A program made the translations under genes and the position numbers. Below, one piece after another: positions 28,281 to 37,092 of a DNA stretch of 64,000 nucleotides (the first letter of the stretch is position 1; the number at the start of each line of letters is the position of its first letter). Origin of the DNA: Erythrobacter oryzae (GTDB lineage Bacteria > Pseudomonadota > Alphaproteobacteria > Sphingomonadales > Sphingomonadaceae); the NCBI RefSeq assembly GCF_030271515.1, contig NZ_JASCXI010000004.1:186001-250000 (forward strand), given 5' to 3'. The notes beneath the pieces were generated by a model. It ran no database searches. It saw nothing but the letters and a program-made list of their open reading frames with translations, and was not told where the DNA came from.

Positions 28281-30377
28281 TTAGCCCGTCTTCTTCTTCA
28301 ATCTCCAAGCATGGAGTAGCGGCTCGGTATAGCCGCTCGGCTGCTCCACCCCCTTGAAGATCAGGTCCTTAGCCGCGCTGAAGGCCGCGCCGGTCTCGTT
28401 GCCGGTGAGCGGCACATAGAGCGGATCGCCCGCGTTCTGCGCGTCGACCTTGGCGGCCATGCGGACGAGGCTGTCCAGCACCTGGCCTTGCGTGATGACC
28501 CCGTGCAGCAGCCAGTTGGCGATGTGCTGCGAGGAAATGCGCAGCGTCGCGCGGTCTTCCATCAGGCCCACGTCGTTGATGTCGGGCACCTTGGAGCAGC
28601 CCACGCCCTGATCGATCCAGCGCACCACGTAACCGAGCAGGCCCTGGCAGTTGTTGTCGAGCTCCTCGCGGATTTCCTCCTCCGACCAGTTCGCACCTTC
28701 CGCCAGCGGGATCGCCAGCAGGTCGTCGAGGCCCGCAGGTTCGGGAAGGTGCTTCTGGACGTCGAACACGTCGATCTGGTGGTAGTGGAGCGCATGGAGC
28801 GTCGCGGCAGTGGGCGACGGGACCCATGCGGTGTTCGCGCCCGCCTTCAAGTGGCCGACCTTCTCGACCATCATCTGGCCCATCAGGTCGGGCGCGGCCC
28901 ACATGCCCTTGCCGATCTGCGCCTTGCCCGAAAGGCCGTGGCGAAGGCCGATGGCGACGTTGCGCGCCTCGTAGGACTTGAGCCACGCGCTGCTCTTCAT
29001 CGCGCCCTTCCGCAGCATGGGGCCTGCGCGCATCGAGGTGTGGATTTCGTCCCCGGTGCGGTCGAGGAAGCCGGTGTTGATGAAGACGATCCGGTCCTTC
29101 ACCGCGTGGATGCAGGCGGCAAGGTTGGCCGAGGTGCGGCGCTCCTCGTCCATCACCCCGACCTTGATCGTGTGGCGCGGCAGGCCGAGCAGGTCCTCCA
29201 CCGCATCGAACAGGTCGTTGGTGAAGGCGCATTCCTCGGGCCCGTGCATCTTGGGCTTGACGATGTAGATCGAACCGCAGCGCGAATTGCCGAACTTGCC
29301 GTGGCCTTCGACATCCAGCGTGGAGATCGCGCTGGTGAAGACCGCGTCCATGATGCCCTCGGGCACTTCGCTGCCATCGGGCAGGCGGATCGCAGGGTTG
29401 GTCATCAGGTGGCCGACATTGCGCACGAACATCAGGCTGCGGCCTTTGAGGGTCTGCGTGGCGCCGCCCACGTCGGTGTAGGTCTTGTCGCCCGCGAGGG
29501 TGCGGGTGAGCGTGCGGCCGCCCTTCTCGAAGCTCTCCGACAGGTCGCCGCGAATGATGCCGAGCCAGTTGGTGTAGGCGAGCAGCTTGTCCTCGGCATC
29601 GACCGCCGCGACCGAATCCTCGCAGTCGGCAATGGTGGTGAGCGCGGCCTCGACGATGATGTCGGCGATGCCGGCTGTGTCGGTGGCGCCCACCGGCGTG
29701 CTCGAATCGAAGACAACTTCGACGTGCAAGCCGTTGTTCTTCAGCAGAACGCCCATGTCGGTGGTGCCGACCTGTTGCGCCGAATCGGCCAGCGCGATGG
29801 TGTCGCGGCCCGCAAGGTCGACCCAGCTTCCGCTCGCCAGCGGGAAGGTCGCGTCGAGGAACTGCCGCCCGCGCGCGATCACCGCCGCGCCGCGCGCCTC
29901 GTCATAGCCGCCGGGCCTGGCGGGGGCCGCATCGAGCGCGTCGGTGCCGTAAAGCGCGTCATAGAGGCTCCCCCAGCGCGCATTCGCCGCGTTGAGCAGG
30001 AAGCGGGCGTTGAGGATCGGCACCACCAGCTGCGGCCCGGCCATGGTCGCGATCTCGGGATCGACGTTCTGCGTGCCGATCCGGAAGTCAGCGGGCTCGG
30101 GGACGAGGTAACCGATCTCGGTGAGGAACGCTTTGTAGGCAGCGGTATCGTGGGGTTTGCCCGCGCGCTCGGTATGCCACGCGTCGATCTGCGCCTGAAG
30201 GCTCTCGCGCATGGCGAGCAGCGCGCGGTTACGTGGGGCGAACTCGGCGAGGAGTGCAGCGAAGCCCTGCCAGAAGGCGTCCACATCGCGGCCGAGGGGG
30301 CCAAGCACCTCGCGCTCGAGGAAGCCCGCGAGGGCGGCGTCCACGGCAAGTCCGGCGCGGGGGGTCATGTCAGTCAT
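28281..30377 (-). CDS. glcB: Malate synthase G
   Basis: A 698-aa enzyme that condenses glyoxylate with acetyl-CoA to malate, completing the glyoxylate route or glycolate use. The isoform G length is right (E. coli GlcB is 723 aa). Landmarks include the [28 protein letters not shown] region, [38 protein letters not shown], and [15 protein letters not shown] lies 7 nt upstream of ATG 30377. No isocitrate lyase gene is in the window. Divergent from the M20 hydrolase gene by 116 nt. Confidence 0.96.
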   Translation of the reverse strand: MTDMTPRAGLAVDAALAGFLEREVLGPLGRDVDAFWQGFAALLAEFAPRNRALLAMRESLQAQIDAWHTERAGKPHDTAAYKAFLTEIGYLVPEPADFRIGTQNVDPEIATMAGPQLVVPILNARFLLNAANARWGSLYDALYGTDALDAAPARPGGYDEARGAAVIARGRQFLDATFPLASGSWVDLAGRDTIALADSAQQVGTTDMGVLLKNNGLHVEVVFDSSTPVGATDTAGIADIIVEAALTTIADCEDSVAAVDAEDKLLAYTNWLGIIRGDLSESFEKGGRTLTRTLAGDKTYTDVGGATQTLKGRSLMFVRNVGHLMTNPAIRLPDGSEVPEGIMDAVFTSAISTLDVEGHGKFGNSRCGSIYIVKPKMHGPEECAFTNDLFDAVEDLLGLPRHTIKVGVMDEERRTSANLAACIHAVKDRIVFINTGFLDRTGDEIHTSMRAGPMLRKGAMKSSAWLKSYEARNVAIGLRHGLSGKAQIGKGMWAAPDLMGQMMVEKVGHLKAGANTAWVPSPTAATLHALHYHQIDVFDVQKHLPEPAGLDDLLAIPLAEGANWSEEEIREELDNNCQGLLGYVVRWIDQGVGCSKVPDINDVGLMEDRATLRISSQHIANWLLHGVITQGQVLDSLVRMAAKVDAQNAGDPLYVPLTGNETGAAFSAAKDLIFKGVEQPSGYTEPLLHAWRLKKKTG

Positions 30378-30493
30378 CGGTGTCCTCGTCGGTTGAACAA
30401 ACCCGGGGAGGAGAGGACGCGAGCGCCTATGGCAAAGGGGAGAGGCGATTGCAACGCCTTGGCCCCGCGCCCTTGCACGGCTAGAGGGTGGGG

Positions 30494-31684
30494 ATGGACG
30501 GGACCTCGGGCACATTCGATACCGCCGCGATGCTGGCGCAGGTGCAGGCGTGGAGCGCGGTCAACACCGGCACCGCGAATCTCGCTGGGCTGGCGCAGCA
30601 GGCGGCGATGCTGGCCGAGGCCTTCGCGGCGCTCCCCGGGACGGTGGAGCTCGTCGACCCGGCCCCGGTGACCGCGATCGCCGCCGACGGCTCTGCCTTC
30701 GCCAAGCCCCACGGCCAGCATCTGGTGGTGCGCGTGCGCCCGCAGGCGAACCGGCGGATCCTGCTCACCGGCCACATGGACACGGTGTTTCCGGTCGATC
30801 ACCCCTTCCAGCGCCAGACATGGCTCGACGGCGAGACATTGAACGGACCCGGCGTTGCTGACATGAAGGGCGGGATCGCGGTGATGCTCCACGCGCTGCT
30901 GGCCTTCGAAGAGAGCGCCGCCGCCTCAAGCCTCGGCTATGATGTGCTGATCAACTCCGACGAGGAGACCGGCTCGCTCGCCAGCGCGGCGCTGATCGCA
31001 GAGCTGGCGGCGGGCAAGCTCGCAGCCCTCACCTACGAGCCCGCCGCCCTCCCCGATGGCACGCTGGCACATGAACGGGGGGGCACCGGCAACTATTCGA
31101 TCACCTTCACCGGCAAGAGCGCCCACGCGGGCCGCAACCCGCACGAGGGGCGCAACGCCATCGTCGCGGCGGCTGATCTGATCCTCAGGCTGAAGGCGCT
31201 CGAAACCGCCGAAATCACCATCAACCCCGCCAAGCTCGAGGGCGGGTCGGCCAACAACGTCGTGCCCGATCATGCCGTGTTGCGCTTCAACGTCCGCCCC
31301 CGGACGGTCGAGGCCGGCGCCGCCTTCGACCATGCACTCAGCCACTTGCTGGTCGACATTGAGACCGCACACCAAGTCGCCACCCATCGCCACGGCGGCG
31401 TCACCCGCCCGCCCAAGAAGGTCGACGCCCGCGCGCAACAACTCTTCGACCTCGTCCGCCAATGCGGCGCCGAGCTCGGGCAGACGATCCGCTGGCAATC
31501 CACCGGCGGGGTGTGCGACGGCAACAACATCGCCGCCTGCGGGGTGCCCGTGGTCGACACCATGGGGGTGCGCGGCGGCGCGATCCATTCGCCGGACGAA
31601 TATCTCATCGTCCCCTCACTTTCCGAACGCGCGGCCCTCAGCGCCCGCGTCATCGAGCGTCTAGCTCAGGGAGCCCTCCAGTGA
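30494..31684 (+). CDS. M20 family metallohydrolase in the arginine succinyltransferase cluster
   Basis: A 396-aa zinc hydrolase of the M20 family (ArgE/DapE/CPG2-like). Metal and catalytic residues are visible: TGHMDTVFP (His, catalytic Asp), [10 protein letters not shown] (bridging Asp), NSDEETGS (catalytic Glu plus ligand), and a late HSPDE His. The dimerisation domain with [21 protein letters not shown] lies in the middle. Its stop overlaps astA by 4 nt, so it is part of that operon. M20 enzymes include desuccinylases (DapE), so it could act on a succinylated intermediate of the AST pathway; that is inference. GTG 30488 is an alternative start. Confidence 0.85.
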   Translation: MDGTSGTFDTAAMLAQVQAWSAVNTGTANLAGLAQQAAMLAEAFAALPGTVELVDPAPVTAIAADGSAFAKPHGQHLVVRVRPQANRRILLTGHMDTVFPVDHPFQRQTWLDGETLNGPGVADMKGGIAVMLHALLAFEESAAASSLGYDVLINSDEETGSLASAALIAELAAGKLAALTYEPAALPDGTLAHERGGTGNYSITFTGKSAHAGRNPHEGRNAIVAAADLILRLKALETAEITINPAKLEGGSANNVVPDHAVLRFNVRPRTVEAGAAFDHALSHLLVDIETAHQVATHRHGGVTRPPKKVDARAQQLFDLVRQCGAELGQTIRWQSTGGVCDGNNIAACGVPVVDTMGVRGGAIHSPDEYLIVPSLSERAALSARVIERLAQGALQ

Positions 31685-32697
31685 CCTTCCGTCTGCGCGC
31701 CGCGCGCCCCGCCGATCTCGAAGCGCTCTACGAAATGGCCAAGCTCACCGGCGGCGGCTTCACCAACCTGCCGCCCGACCGCGCCGCGCTAAAAGGCAAG
31801 CTCGAACGCGCCGCCACCGCCTTCGCGCGCGAGGACGACACGCTCGCCGACGAACAGTTCGTGCTGGTGCTCGAGAACACCCGCACCGGGGCGGTGCGCG
31901 GCACCTGCCAGCTGATGACGCAGGTGGGCCAGCGCTGGCCGTTCTATTCCTACCGTCTCAACACGCTCACCCAGTATTCGCAGGAATTGGACCGCACCGT
32001 GCGCGCCGAGCTGCTCAGCCTCGTCACCGATCTCGAAGGATCGAGCGAGGTCGGCGGCCTGTTCCTCCACCCGGGCGAGCGCGCCGGGGGCTTCGGCCTG
32101 CTGCTCGCCCGCTCGCGCTACCTCTTCGTCGCGATGCACCGCGCGCGCTTTGCCGACCGCATCCTCGCCGAATTGCGCGGCATCATCGACGAGCGCGGCG
32201 GATCGCCCTTCTGGGACGGGGTCGCGGGCCGCTTCTTCGGGATGAGCTTCCAGGACGCGGACTATTTCAACGCGATCAACGGCAACCAGTTCATCGCCGA
32301 CCTGATGCCCAAGCACCCGGTCTATATCGCCATGCTGAGCGAGGACGCGCGCTCGGTGATCGGCGTCCCCCACCCCACGGGCCGCGCGGCGATGCGGATG
32401 CTCGAGGGCGAAGGCTTCCGCCACGATGGTTATGTCGACATCTTCGACGGCGGGCCGACGATGACCGCCTGGACCGACAATGTCGCCAGCGTGAAGAACG
32501 CGGCCCAGACGACAATCACCTCGCTCACCGCGAGCGAGGGCGAGCGCGCGATCCTTGCGACCGGCCACCTCGGCACGTTCCGCGCCTGCTTCGGCGCGCG
32601 GGTGCTCGACGGCGAGGGCGGGATCGCGATCGACTCCGCCAGCGCCGACCTGCTCGACGTTTGCGAGGGCGACAAGGTGTGGAGCGTGGCGCGCTAG
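31681..32697 (+). CDS. astA: Arginine N-succinyltransferase
   Basis: A 338-aa acyltransferase that transfers succinyl from succinyl-CoA to arginine, the first step of the AST catabolic pathway. The N-terminus (FRLRAARPADLEALYEMA) is a GNAT-like fold; family landmarks are GGGFTNLP, SEVGGLFLHP, and FFGMSFQDADYFNAINGNQFIADLMPKHP. GTG 31681 overlaps the previous stop (GTGA). A large palindrome follows the gene. astB is on the same strand 1 kb downstream, separated by an opposing gene. Confidence 0.93.
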   Translation: MTFRLRAARPADLEALYEMAKLTGGGFTNLPPDRAALKGKLERAATAFAREDDTLADEQFVLVLENTRTGAVRGTCQLMTQVGQRWPFYSYRLNTLTQYSQELDRTVRAELLSLVTDLEGSSEVGGLFLHPGERAGGFGLLLARSRYLFVAMHRARFADRILAELRGIIDERGGSPFWDGVAGRFFGMSFQDADYFNAINGNQFIADLMPKHPVYIAMLSEDARSVIGVPHPTGRAAMRMLEGEGFRHDGYVDIFDGGPTMTAWTDNVASVKNAAQTTITSLTASEGERAILATGHLGTFRACFGARVLDGEGGIAIDSASADLLDVCEGDKVWSVAR

Positions 32698-32710
32698 GTT
32701 TTTTGTGGTC

Positions 32711-32755
32711 GCGCGATTTCTGACAAAAACCGGTTCCCACTTTTTGTCATCGCGC
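32711..32755. repeat. Palindromic repeat with AAAACCGG core, convergent terminator
   Basis: An inverted repeat with a perfect 9-bp core stem TGACAAAAA / TTTTTGTCA (32721-32729, 32741-32749) and an outer GCGCGA / TCGCGC stem (32711-32716, 32750-32755) separated by a 4-nt bulge. The central 19 nt, AAAACCGGTTCCCACTTTT, match a second copy at 41274-41317. It lies between the ends of astA and the opposing methyltransferase gene, 1 nt from the latter's stop, and probably terminates both. Confidence 0.7.
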
Positions 32756-32756
32756 T

Positions 32757-33632
32757 TTAGAGCGGCTTCTCCAGCGCGATCACCGTGTAGCTGGTGGCAT
32801 ATTCGCCCAGCCCGGGCACCGCCATCAGCGCGTCGCCCACCAGCTTCTTCGGGCCCGAACGCCCGAAGCCCGACCGGTCGAACCGCACGATCTGTAAGCC
32901 CGCCGCCTCGGCCAGCTTGCGGAAGGTGGCGGTGTCGAGCTGGTTGACATAGGCCTGCTCGGCAAAGCTCTCCCACTGCGTCCACTTGTTCGGCTTCTTG
33001 GCGCCATCAGGGCCGAGATCCCAGTGGCGCGGCACGAAGGCGGGGTCGTCGTAGATCGCGGCCGCCGCGCGGAACATCGCCTTCTCGCCGAACAGCACAT
33101 GGCTCCACGGCACCGGGATCAGCGCTTCCATATGCGGGCCCCACGGGCCCTTGAAGGGAAACCATTCGAGCAGCACCCGCCCGCCCGGCCGCAGCACCCG
33201 CGCCCAATCGGCGAGGATCGCACCGGGCTCCATCACGTGCTCCATGCAATCGAAGGCGGTGATCAGGTCGACGCTGGCATCGGCCAGCGGCAGGCCGGCG
33301 ACATCGCCCTCGATGAAGCGCAAGCTGCTCTGCCATTCGGGATGAGCCGCGAGTTCGGCCTCGGCGCGGCCCAGCGCGGCGGTGTCGATATCCACCCCGG
33401 TGATCGAGCGCGCGAGGCCCTTGGAGGCGAACAGGAACGCCAGTTGCCCCGCCCCGCAGCCGAAATCGAGCACATCGCGCCCGCGCAGCTCCTCGTCGGA
33501 AAAATGCCGCCAGCTCGAAGTAAGCGCGGCATCGCGCCACTGCGCATAGGTGCCGATGTCGGCCATCCGCGCTTCGGGCGGCTTCATCAGCCGGCGCGCG
33601 ATCGCGGTGCATGCTCTGGTGCGGATATCCAT
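32757..33632 (-). CDS. SAM-dependent class I methyltransferase
   Basis: A protein of up to 291 aa with a Rossmann methyltransferase fold: motif I VLDFGCGAGQLAFLFA, motif II ITGVDID, then a DLITAFDCMEHV motif and a LRPGGRVLLEW strand. It resembles UbiG/type-11 methyltransferases; the C-terminal part (GPHMEALIPVPWSHVLFGEKAMFRAAAAIYDD) suggests a small-molecule or lipid substrate. Start is uncertain: ATG 33632 gives the longest likely form, while ATGs at 33587 and 33566 are also possible; none has a strong ribosome site. It is inserted in opposite orientation between astA and astB. Confidence 0.75.
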   Translation of the reverse strand: MDIRTRACTAIARRLMKPPEARMADIGTYAQWRDAALTSSWRHFSDEELRGRDVLDFGCGAGQLAFLFASKGLARSITGVDIDTAALGRAEAELAAHPEWQSSLRFIEGDVAGLPLADASVDLITAFDCMEHVMEPGAILADWARVLRPGGRVLLEWFPFKGPWGPHMEALIPVPWSHVLFGEKAMFRAAAAIYDDPAFVPRHWDLGPDGAKKPNKWTQWESFAEQAYVNQLDTATFRKLAEAAGLQIVRFDRSGFGRSGPKKLVGDALMAVPGLGEYATSYTVIALEKPL

Positions 33633-33685
33633 GGGCGCCACGGCTACATTGGACACGGGGCCCATGTCGTCTAAGGAAACCGCCC

Positions 33686-34951
33686 ATGGAGCAAAGCGGC
33701 ACACCTCTCACCGAAATCAACTTCGACGGGATCGTCGGCCCCTCGCATAATTATGCGGGGCTGAGCCTCGGGAACATCGCCAGCGCGAGCCATGCGGGCG
33801 ATCCGTCCTACCCGCGCGCGGCGGCCCTTCAGGGGGTGGCGAAGATGCGCGGCAACCTCGCGCGATTGGGCGTGCAGGGCTTCCTGCTGCCGCTGCCGCG
33901 CCCCAACGGGGCCTTGCAGAGCGCGCTGGCATTGGACGGCACCGAGCCGCCGCAGCTGCGCGCCGCGCCGTGGTCGGCCTCCTCGATGTGGACCGCCAAC
34001 GCCGCGACCGTCTCCCCCGCCCCCGACACCGCCGACGGGCGCTGCCACCTGACGCCCGCGAACCTCGTCACCATGCTCCACCGCGCGCAGGAGTGGCCCG
34101 ACACGCAGGCGCAGCTCCGCATCGCTTTCGGCGACACGCGGCACTTCGCAATCCACGACGCGGTGCCCCCGACCTTCGGCGACGAGGGCGCGGCCAACCA
34201 CATGCGGCTGTGCGAAGAGCATGGCGCGCCGGGAGTCGAGGTGTTCGTCTACGGCAAGCCGGGAGGCCGCTTCCCCGCGCGCCAGCACGAGCAGGCCAGC
34301 CGCCTCGTCGCCCGCACCCACGGGCTCGATCCGGCGCGCACTGTGTTCATCGAGCAGAACCCCGAGGCGATCGCGGCAGGGGCGTTCCACAATGATGTGG
34401 TGTCAGTGGCGAATGGCCGCGTGCTGTTCACCCATGCCGAGGCCTTCGCCGACCAGCAGGGGGCCTATGATGCGATTCGCGCCGCCTTCCCCGCGCTCGA
34501 GGTGGTCGAGGTGCCTTCCTCCGCCGTGTCGCTGGAAGAGGCGATCCGCACCTATCTGTTCAACGCGCAGCTTCTGACGCTGCCGAGCGGCGAGATGGCG
34601 CTGATCGTGCCCGAGGAATGCCGCGAGAGCCCCGCGGTGTGGGGCTGGGTCGAGCAGATGCTCGCCGGCAACGGCCCGATCCGGCAGGTGATCCCGGTCG
34701 ACGTGAAGCAGTCGATGGCGAACGGCGGCGGCCCGGCCTGCCTGCGCCTCAGGGTGGTGTGCGACCCCGCCACGGTCGACCCGCGCTTCCTGCTCGACGA
34801 GGCCAAGGCCGATCTGCTGGAGCGTGTGATCGCCGCGCATTGGCCTTTGCAGATCGACCCGTCCGATATCGGGACGCAGACCCTCGCGGACAGCGTGATC
34901 GCCGCAAGGCTTGCCCTGCTCGAGGCGCTCGATCTGGCACAGCTTGGTTAA
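33686..34951 (+). CDS. astB: N-succinylarginine dihydrolase
   Basis: A 421-aa enzyme of the amidinotransferase/pentein fold that converts succinylarginine to succinylornithine, CO2 and ammonia. Family landmarks: EINFDGIVGPSHNYAGLSLGN at the N-terminus, ASSMWTANAATVSPAPDTADGRCHLTPANL, the catalytic His region FHNDVVSVANG, and the nucleophilic Cys in NGGGPACLRLR. AAGGAAA lies 8 nt before the ATG. astC, astD and astE are not in the window. Confidence 0.95.
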   Translation: MEQSGTPLTEINFDGIVGPSHNYAGLSLGNIASASHAGDPSYPRAAALQGVAKMRGNLARLGVQGFLLPLPRPNGALQSALALDGTEPPQLRAAPWSASSMWTANAATVSPAPDTADGRCHLTPANLVTMLHRAQEWPDTQAQLRIAFGDTRHFAIHDAVPPTFGDEGAANHMRLCEEHGAPGVEVFVYGKPGGRFPARQHEQASRLVARTHGLDPARTVFIEQNPEAIAAGAFHNDVVSVANGRVLFTHAEAFADQQGAYDAIRAAFPALEVVEVPSSAVSLEEAIRTYLFNAQLLTLPSGEMALIVPEECRESPAVWGWVEQMLAGNGPIRQVIPVDVKQSMANGGGPACLRLRVVCDPATVDPRFLLDEAKADLLERVIAAHWPLQIDPSDIGTQTLADSVIAARLALLEALDLAQLG

Positions 34952-35045
34952 CGCATTTGCACGGGGCCCCGCAGCGGGCGTAAGGTTACGACACTGTTAA
35001 GGCGACTCAGCACTCCGCCGGGCCGCGCAAGGGTCGAGGATACCT

Positions 35046-35297
35046 ATGCTTCGCAAGCTGGGACGGCTGTTCGTGATCAAGACGCGCATCGAGGCGTTCC
35101 TGATCATCTACGCCCTCGCCCTGGGGTCGAGCGCGCGGGGCATGGTCTATCTCCATGAATACCCCGGGTTCGGCGGCAAGCTCCTGTTCCTCGCCACCAC
35201 CGGCGCGGTGTTTCTGGCGGGGGCGAAGATCCTCGATTGCCTGAAGCTCGAGGCCGAAGTGGGCGAATTGCGCGCGCAGGCCCTGCCGCGCGAATAG
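35046..35297 (+). CDS. Small two-helix membrane protein
   Basis: An 83-aa protein with two transmembrane helices (about residues 15-33 and 44-63) and a soluble charged tail (CLKLEAEVGELRAQ). The N-terminus is basic (MLRKLGRLFVIKTR), so it is probably oriented with the N-terminus in the cytoplasm. GAGG lies about 8 nt upstream. Function unknown. A terminator-like hairpin starts at its stop codon. Confidence 0.7.
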   Translation: MLRKLGRLFVIKTRIEAFLIIYALALGSSARGMVYLHEYPGFGGKLLFLATTGAVFLAGAKILDCLKLEAEVGELRAQALPRE

Positions 35298-35328
35298 GGC
35301 GAGCCGGCACCTTGGTGCCGACCCGCCC
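35297..35328. terminator. Hairpin between convergent genes (35.3 kb)
   Basis: A 15-position stem with 13 paired positions centred on CGGCACC-TT-GGTGCCG. It lies exactly between the stop of the small membrane protein and the stop of the opposing GNAT gene, and could stop transcription from both sides. No U-run on either strand. Confidence 0.5.
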
Positions 35329-35334
35329 CGCCCT

Positions 35335-35802
35335 TCAGACCAGCGCCTTGCGGAAGACGATCTTGTCGTCGCCCGCGCTGTAGTAGTCGCGGATCCGCGC
35401 CTCGCGCTCGTAGCCGAGCATGTCGTAGAACCCGCGCGTGCGTTCGAACGCGGGGGTGCCCGAAGTCTCGACCAGCAGCACGCGCGCGCCCTGCTTGCGC
35501 AGTTCATCCTCGATATGCCGCATCAGCGCGGCGCCGATGCCCTGCCCGTGGGCTGCGGGATCGACGCAGATGCACAGCGTGTTCCACGTTCCCTCGGTCA
35601 GCGGTTCGGGGACGGTGTAGGCGACGCCTTCGACCGCCCCGCCCCGCCCGGCGACGATCCAGCGCTGCGAGGGATCGCCCGCGAAATAGCCGGCAGTCAT
35701 GTCCGCCAGCATCTCGGAGGGGAACATGGCATTGGCGTCGACCAGATGGGCAACGCAGGGCAGATCGCCGCGCGCGAGCGGGCGGATGGCAATATGTGTC
35801 AT
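35335..35802 (-). CDS. GNAT family N-acetyltransferase
   Basis: A 155-aa acetyltransferase. Motif A is visible as LCICVDPAAHGQGIGAALMRHIE (about 76-98), with the acetyl-CoA pyrophosphate loop HGQGIGAA. The C-terminal YDMLGYEREARIRDYY is typical motif B. The substrate is unknown; the pattern resembles protein/small-molecule acetyltransferases of the RimI type. Upstream of its start lies the tmRNA locus. Confidence 0.8.
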   Translation of the reverse strand: MTHIAIRPLARGDLPCVAHLVDANAMFPSEMLADMTAGYFAGDPSQRWIVAGRGGAVEGVAYTVPEPLTEGTWNTLCICVDPAAHGQGIGAALMRHIEDELRKQGARVLLVETSGTPAFERTRGFYDMLGYEREARIRDYYSAGDDKIVFRKALV

Positions 35803-35996
35803 AAGTGTAGTCTTTCGGTAGATTTTGCTTGCGAGGACCCTGCCGCCAAGCGGCTGTGCGCCGGCGTGGGTTGGTGCAGATGCTGACCCGTCAGAAGGTC
35901 AGCGGATGGTTGCAATTGTAAGCAAAAAATCTCCGAGAATGGTGGGGGATTCTGTTGCTACGCTCCCCCGGGCGCCCGGTTTCCGATTCTGTTACC
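35803..35996. other. Intergenic: region 3' of tmRNA
   Basis: No gene is seen. On the minus strand downstream of the tmRNA lie a CCGGGCGCCCGG palindrome (35968-35979), a GGGGGA/TCCCCC stem (35944-35969) and, 15 nt beyond it, a run of six T (35924-35929, minus strand). Together they may end the tmRNA transcript, although the spacing is not that of a classical terminator. A GCTGACC/GGTCAGC stem lies at 35882-35903. The promoter for the GNAT gene should also be here but is not clear. Confidence 0.45.
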
Positions 35997-36320
35997 CGGT
36001 TCGGTCCGAACCGTGCTCTTAGCTTGGTAAATTCAGGCCGTTAGGCCGTCACATTACGCGGCGAGAGCAAGTGCTTCGTTGTCGTTGGCACTTATTGGTT
36101 TTGAGCCTTATGCGGGTTACTCAGCCCGGGCAAAAACTACGTCTTTCAACACACGTCGATCCTGGTTCGGCCCCATCAGCTGAGCCGCTAGGTCGGCACG
36201 CTTCACGCGTGTCGACCCAGTGGTTCGGCCCAAGTGGTGGAGCCGCCGGGTACTGCCCCCGGGTCCGTTGCATCTATTGCACGCAGCAGTTTATCGCCAT
36301 AGCCGGTCGAAACCGGCACC
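35997..36320 (-). ncRNA. ssrA: Permuted two-piece tmRNA (alpha-type)
   Basis: Ribosome-rescue RNA encoded in permuted order. The acceptor piece comes first on the minus strand: a GCCGGT-TTCG-ACCGGC hairpin (36303-36318), a T-arm CCGGG-GGCAGTA-CCCGG, and the encoded 3' end GGCTCCACCA ending at 36236. An internal spacer of about 60 nt (36176-36235) holds a GGTCG...CGACC hairpin that would be processed out. The coding piece starts GGGGCC at 36175, which pairs with GGCTCC leaving the G-U wobble at pair 3 that alanyl-tRNA synthetase needs. It then has a pseudoknot-like segment and the tag reading frame (36055-36090). The 3' end is near a CGGTTTCGGTCCGAACCG near-palindrome (35997-36014). Ends are approximate. 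Confidence 0.9.
36055..36090 (-). other. ssrA: tmRNA tag reading frame, peptide ANDNEALALAA
   Basis: The resume codon GCC at 36090 begins 11 codons and TAA. The tag ANDNEALALAA adds a C-terminal degradation signal to stalled polypeptides, with the LAA end seen by ClpXP-type proteases. The preceding bases ATAAGT sit where the upstream A-rich recognition element is expected. Confidence 0.9.
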
Positions 36321-36326
36321 TCGCGA

Positions 36327-36353
36327 TATAGCGCTGAAATCCTGAATGTGAAG
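36327..36353 (-). promoter_or_regulatory. Putative sigma-70 promoter of tmRNA
   Basis: On the minus strand TTCACA (36348-36353) and CTATAT (36327-36332) are separated by 15 nt, just before the start of the acceptor piece. The spacing is slightly short. It lies immediately beside repeat copy B. Confidence 0.4.
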
Positions 36354-36362
36354 TGTATCCGC

Positions 36363-36487
36363 CCCTCCCGCCTGCGGGAGGGGAGCGAGACTTGCCCCGG
36401 ACTTGATCCGGGGCCTAGTCACAGCGGGGTGGGCCTGCGAGCGGTCGCTCAGGCCCTCCCCCGACCCCTCCCGCAAGCGGGAGGGGA
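36363..36487. repeat. REP-like palindromic element, copy B (two palindromes)
   Basis: Two 22-nt palindromes of the same family (36363-36384 and 36466-36487) bracket a central part. That part has the conserved GGAGCGAGACTTG, a hairpin GCCCCGGA-CTTGA-TCCGGGGC, and the conserved CTAGTC-n-CAGCGGGGTGGGC tail. The outer sequence matches copy A at 26430-26505 almost base for base, but the inner hairpin has a different stem sequence. It separates mscL from the tmRNA gene. Confidence 0.82.
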
Positions 36488-36497
36488 GACAAGCGCT

Positions 36498-36920
36498 TTA
36501 CTTCTTCAGCGCGTCGCGAATTTCCGCGAGCAGCTCGATCTCGGTCGGACCGGCGGGCGCAGCGGGCTCTTCGGGCTTGGCGAGCTTCGCGGTCACCTTG
36601 TTCACGTAGCGCACCAGCATGAAGATGATGAAGGCCAGGATCAGGAAGTTGATGATGACCGAAAAGAACGCCCCGTAGCCGATCACGTTCGCCCCCGTCT
36701 GGCGCGCGACTTCGAGCGGAGAACCCTCGATCACGTCGCCCGACAGGATGAAATACCGGTCCGAAAAGTCGATATTGCCCATCAGCGCGCCGACGATCGG
36801 CATGATGATCTCGTCGGTCAGCGACTTGACGATATTGCCGAACGCCGCGCCGATAATGACCCCGACGGCGAGGTCCATGACATTGCCCTTGGCGATGAAA
36901 TCCCGGAATTCCGACAGCAT
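36498..36920 (-). CDS. mscL: Large-conductance mechanosensitive channel MscL
   Basis: A 140-aa inner-membrane channel that opens under high turgor. The N-terminal helix MLSEFRDFIAKGNVMDLAVGVIIGAAFGNIVKSL contains the amphipathic S1 and the pore-lining TM1, followed by DEIIMPIVG. TM2 is FFSVIINFLILAFIIFMLVRYVNK. The cytoplasmic helix lies at the C-terminus (PTEIELLAEIRDALKK). AAGGGGATC upstream supports ATG 36920 rather than longer forms. Confidence 0.96.
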   Translation of the reverse strand: MLSEFRDFIAKGNVMDLAVGVIIGAAFGNIVKSLTDEIIMPIVGALMGNIDFSDRYFILSGDVIEGSPLEVARQTGANVIGYGAFFSVIINFLILAFIIFMLVRYVNKVTAKLAKPEEPAAPAGPTEIELLAEIRDALKK

Positions 36921-37092
36921 GATGATCCCCTTTGTCTTTTGCCGTTTACCATGTTCTGGCACTCGCCCGCCCGTCTGCCAAGTCTTGCAGGCAGCCCCGT
37001 CCACCGCTTGAACCGGGTTCGAGGTGTGCTATATGCACAATACAGGAGTTCCGGCAGGCCGCGCGCCCGCCGCACAAGGAGGGACCTTCGCG

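Noticed and set aside
28488..30671. Long plus-strand open frame (727 codons) opposite malate synthase
   Set aside because: Malate synthase G is unambiguous on the minus strand. The plus-strand frame has no domain and repeats HRAA/GRR-type composition of a shadow frame.
32757..33632. Methyltransferase as a functional part of the ast operon
   Set aside because: It is transcribed in the opposite direction and its folds suggest a general small-molecule methyltransferase, so its location between astA and astB looks incidental.
36071..36331. Small plus-strand open frame of 86 codons in the tmRNA locus
   Set aside because: It lies entirely over the acceptor and coding pieces of the tmRNA on the opposite strand and has no ribosome site or family match.
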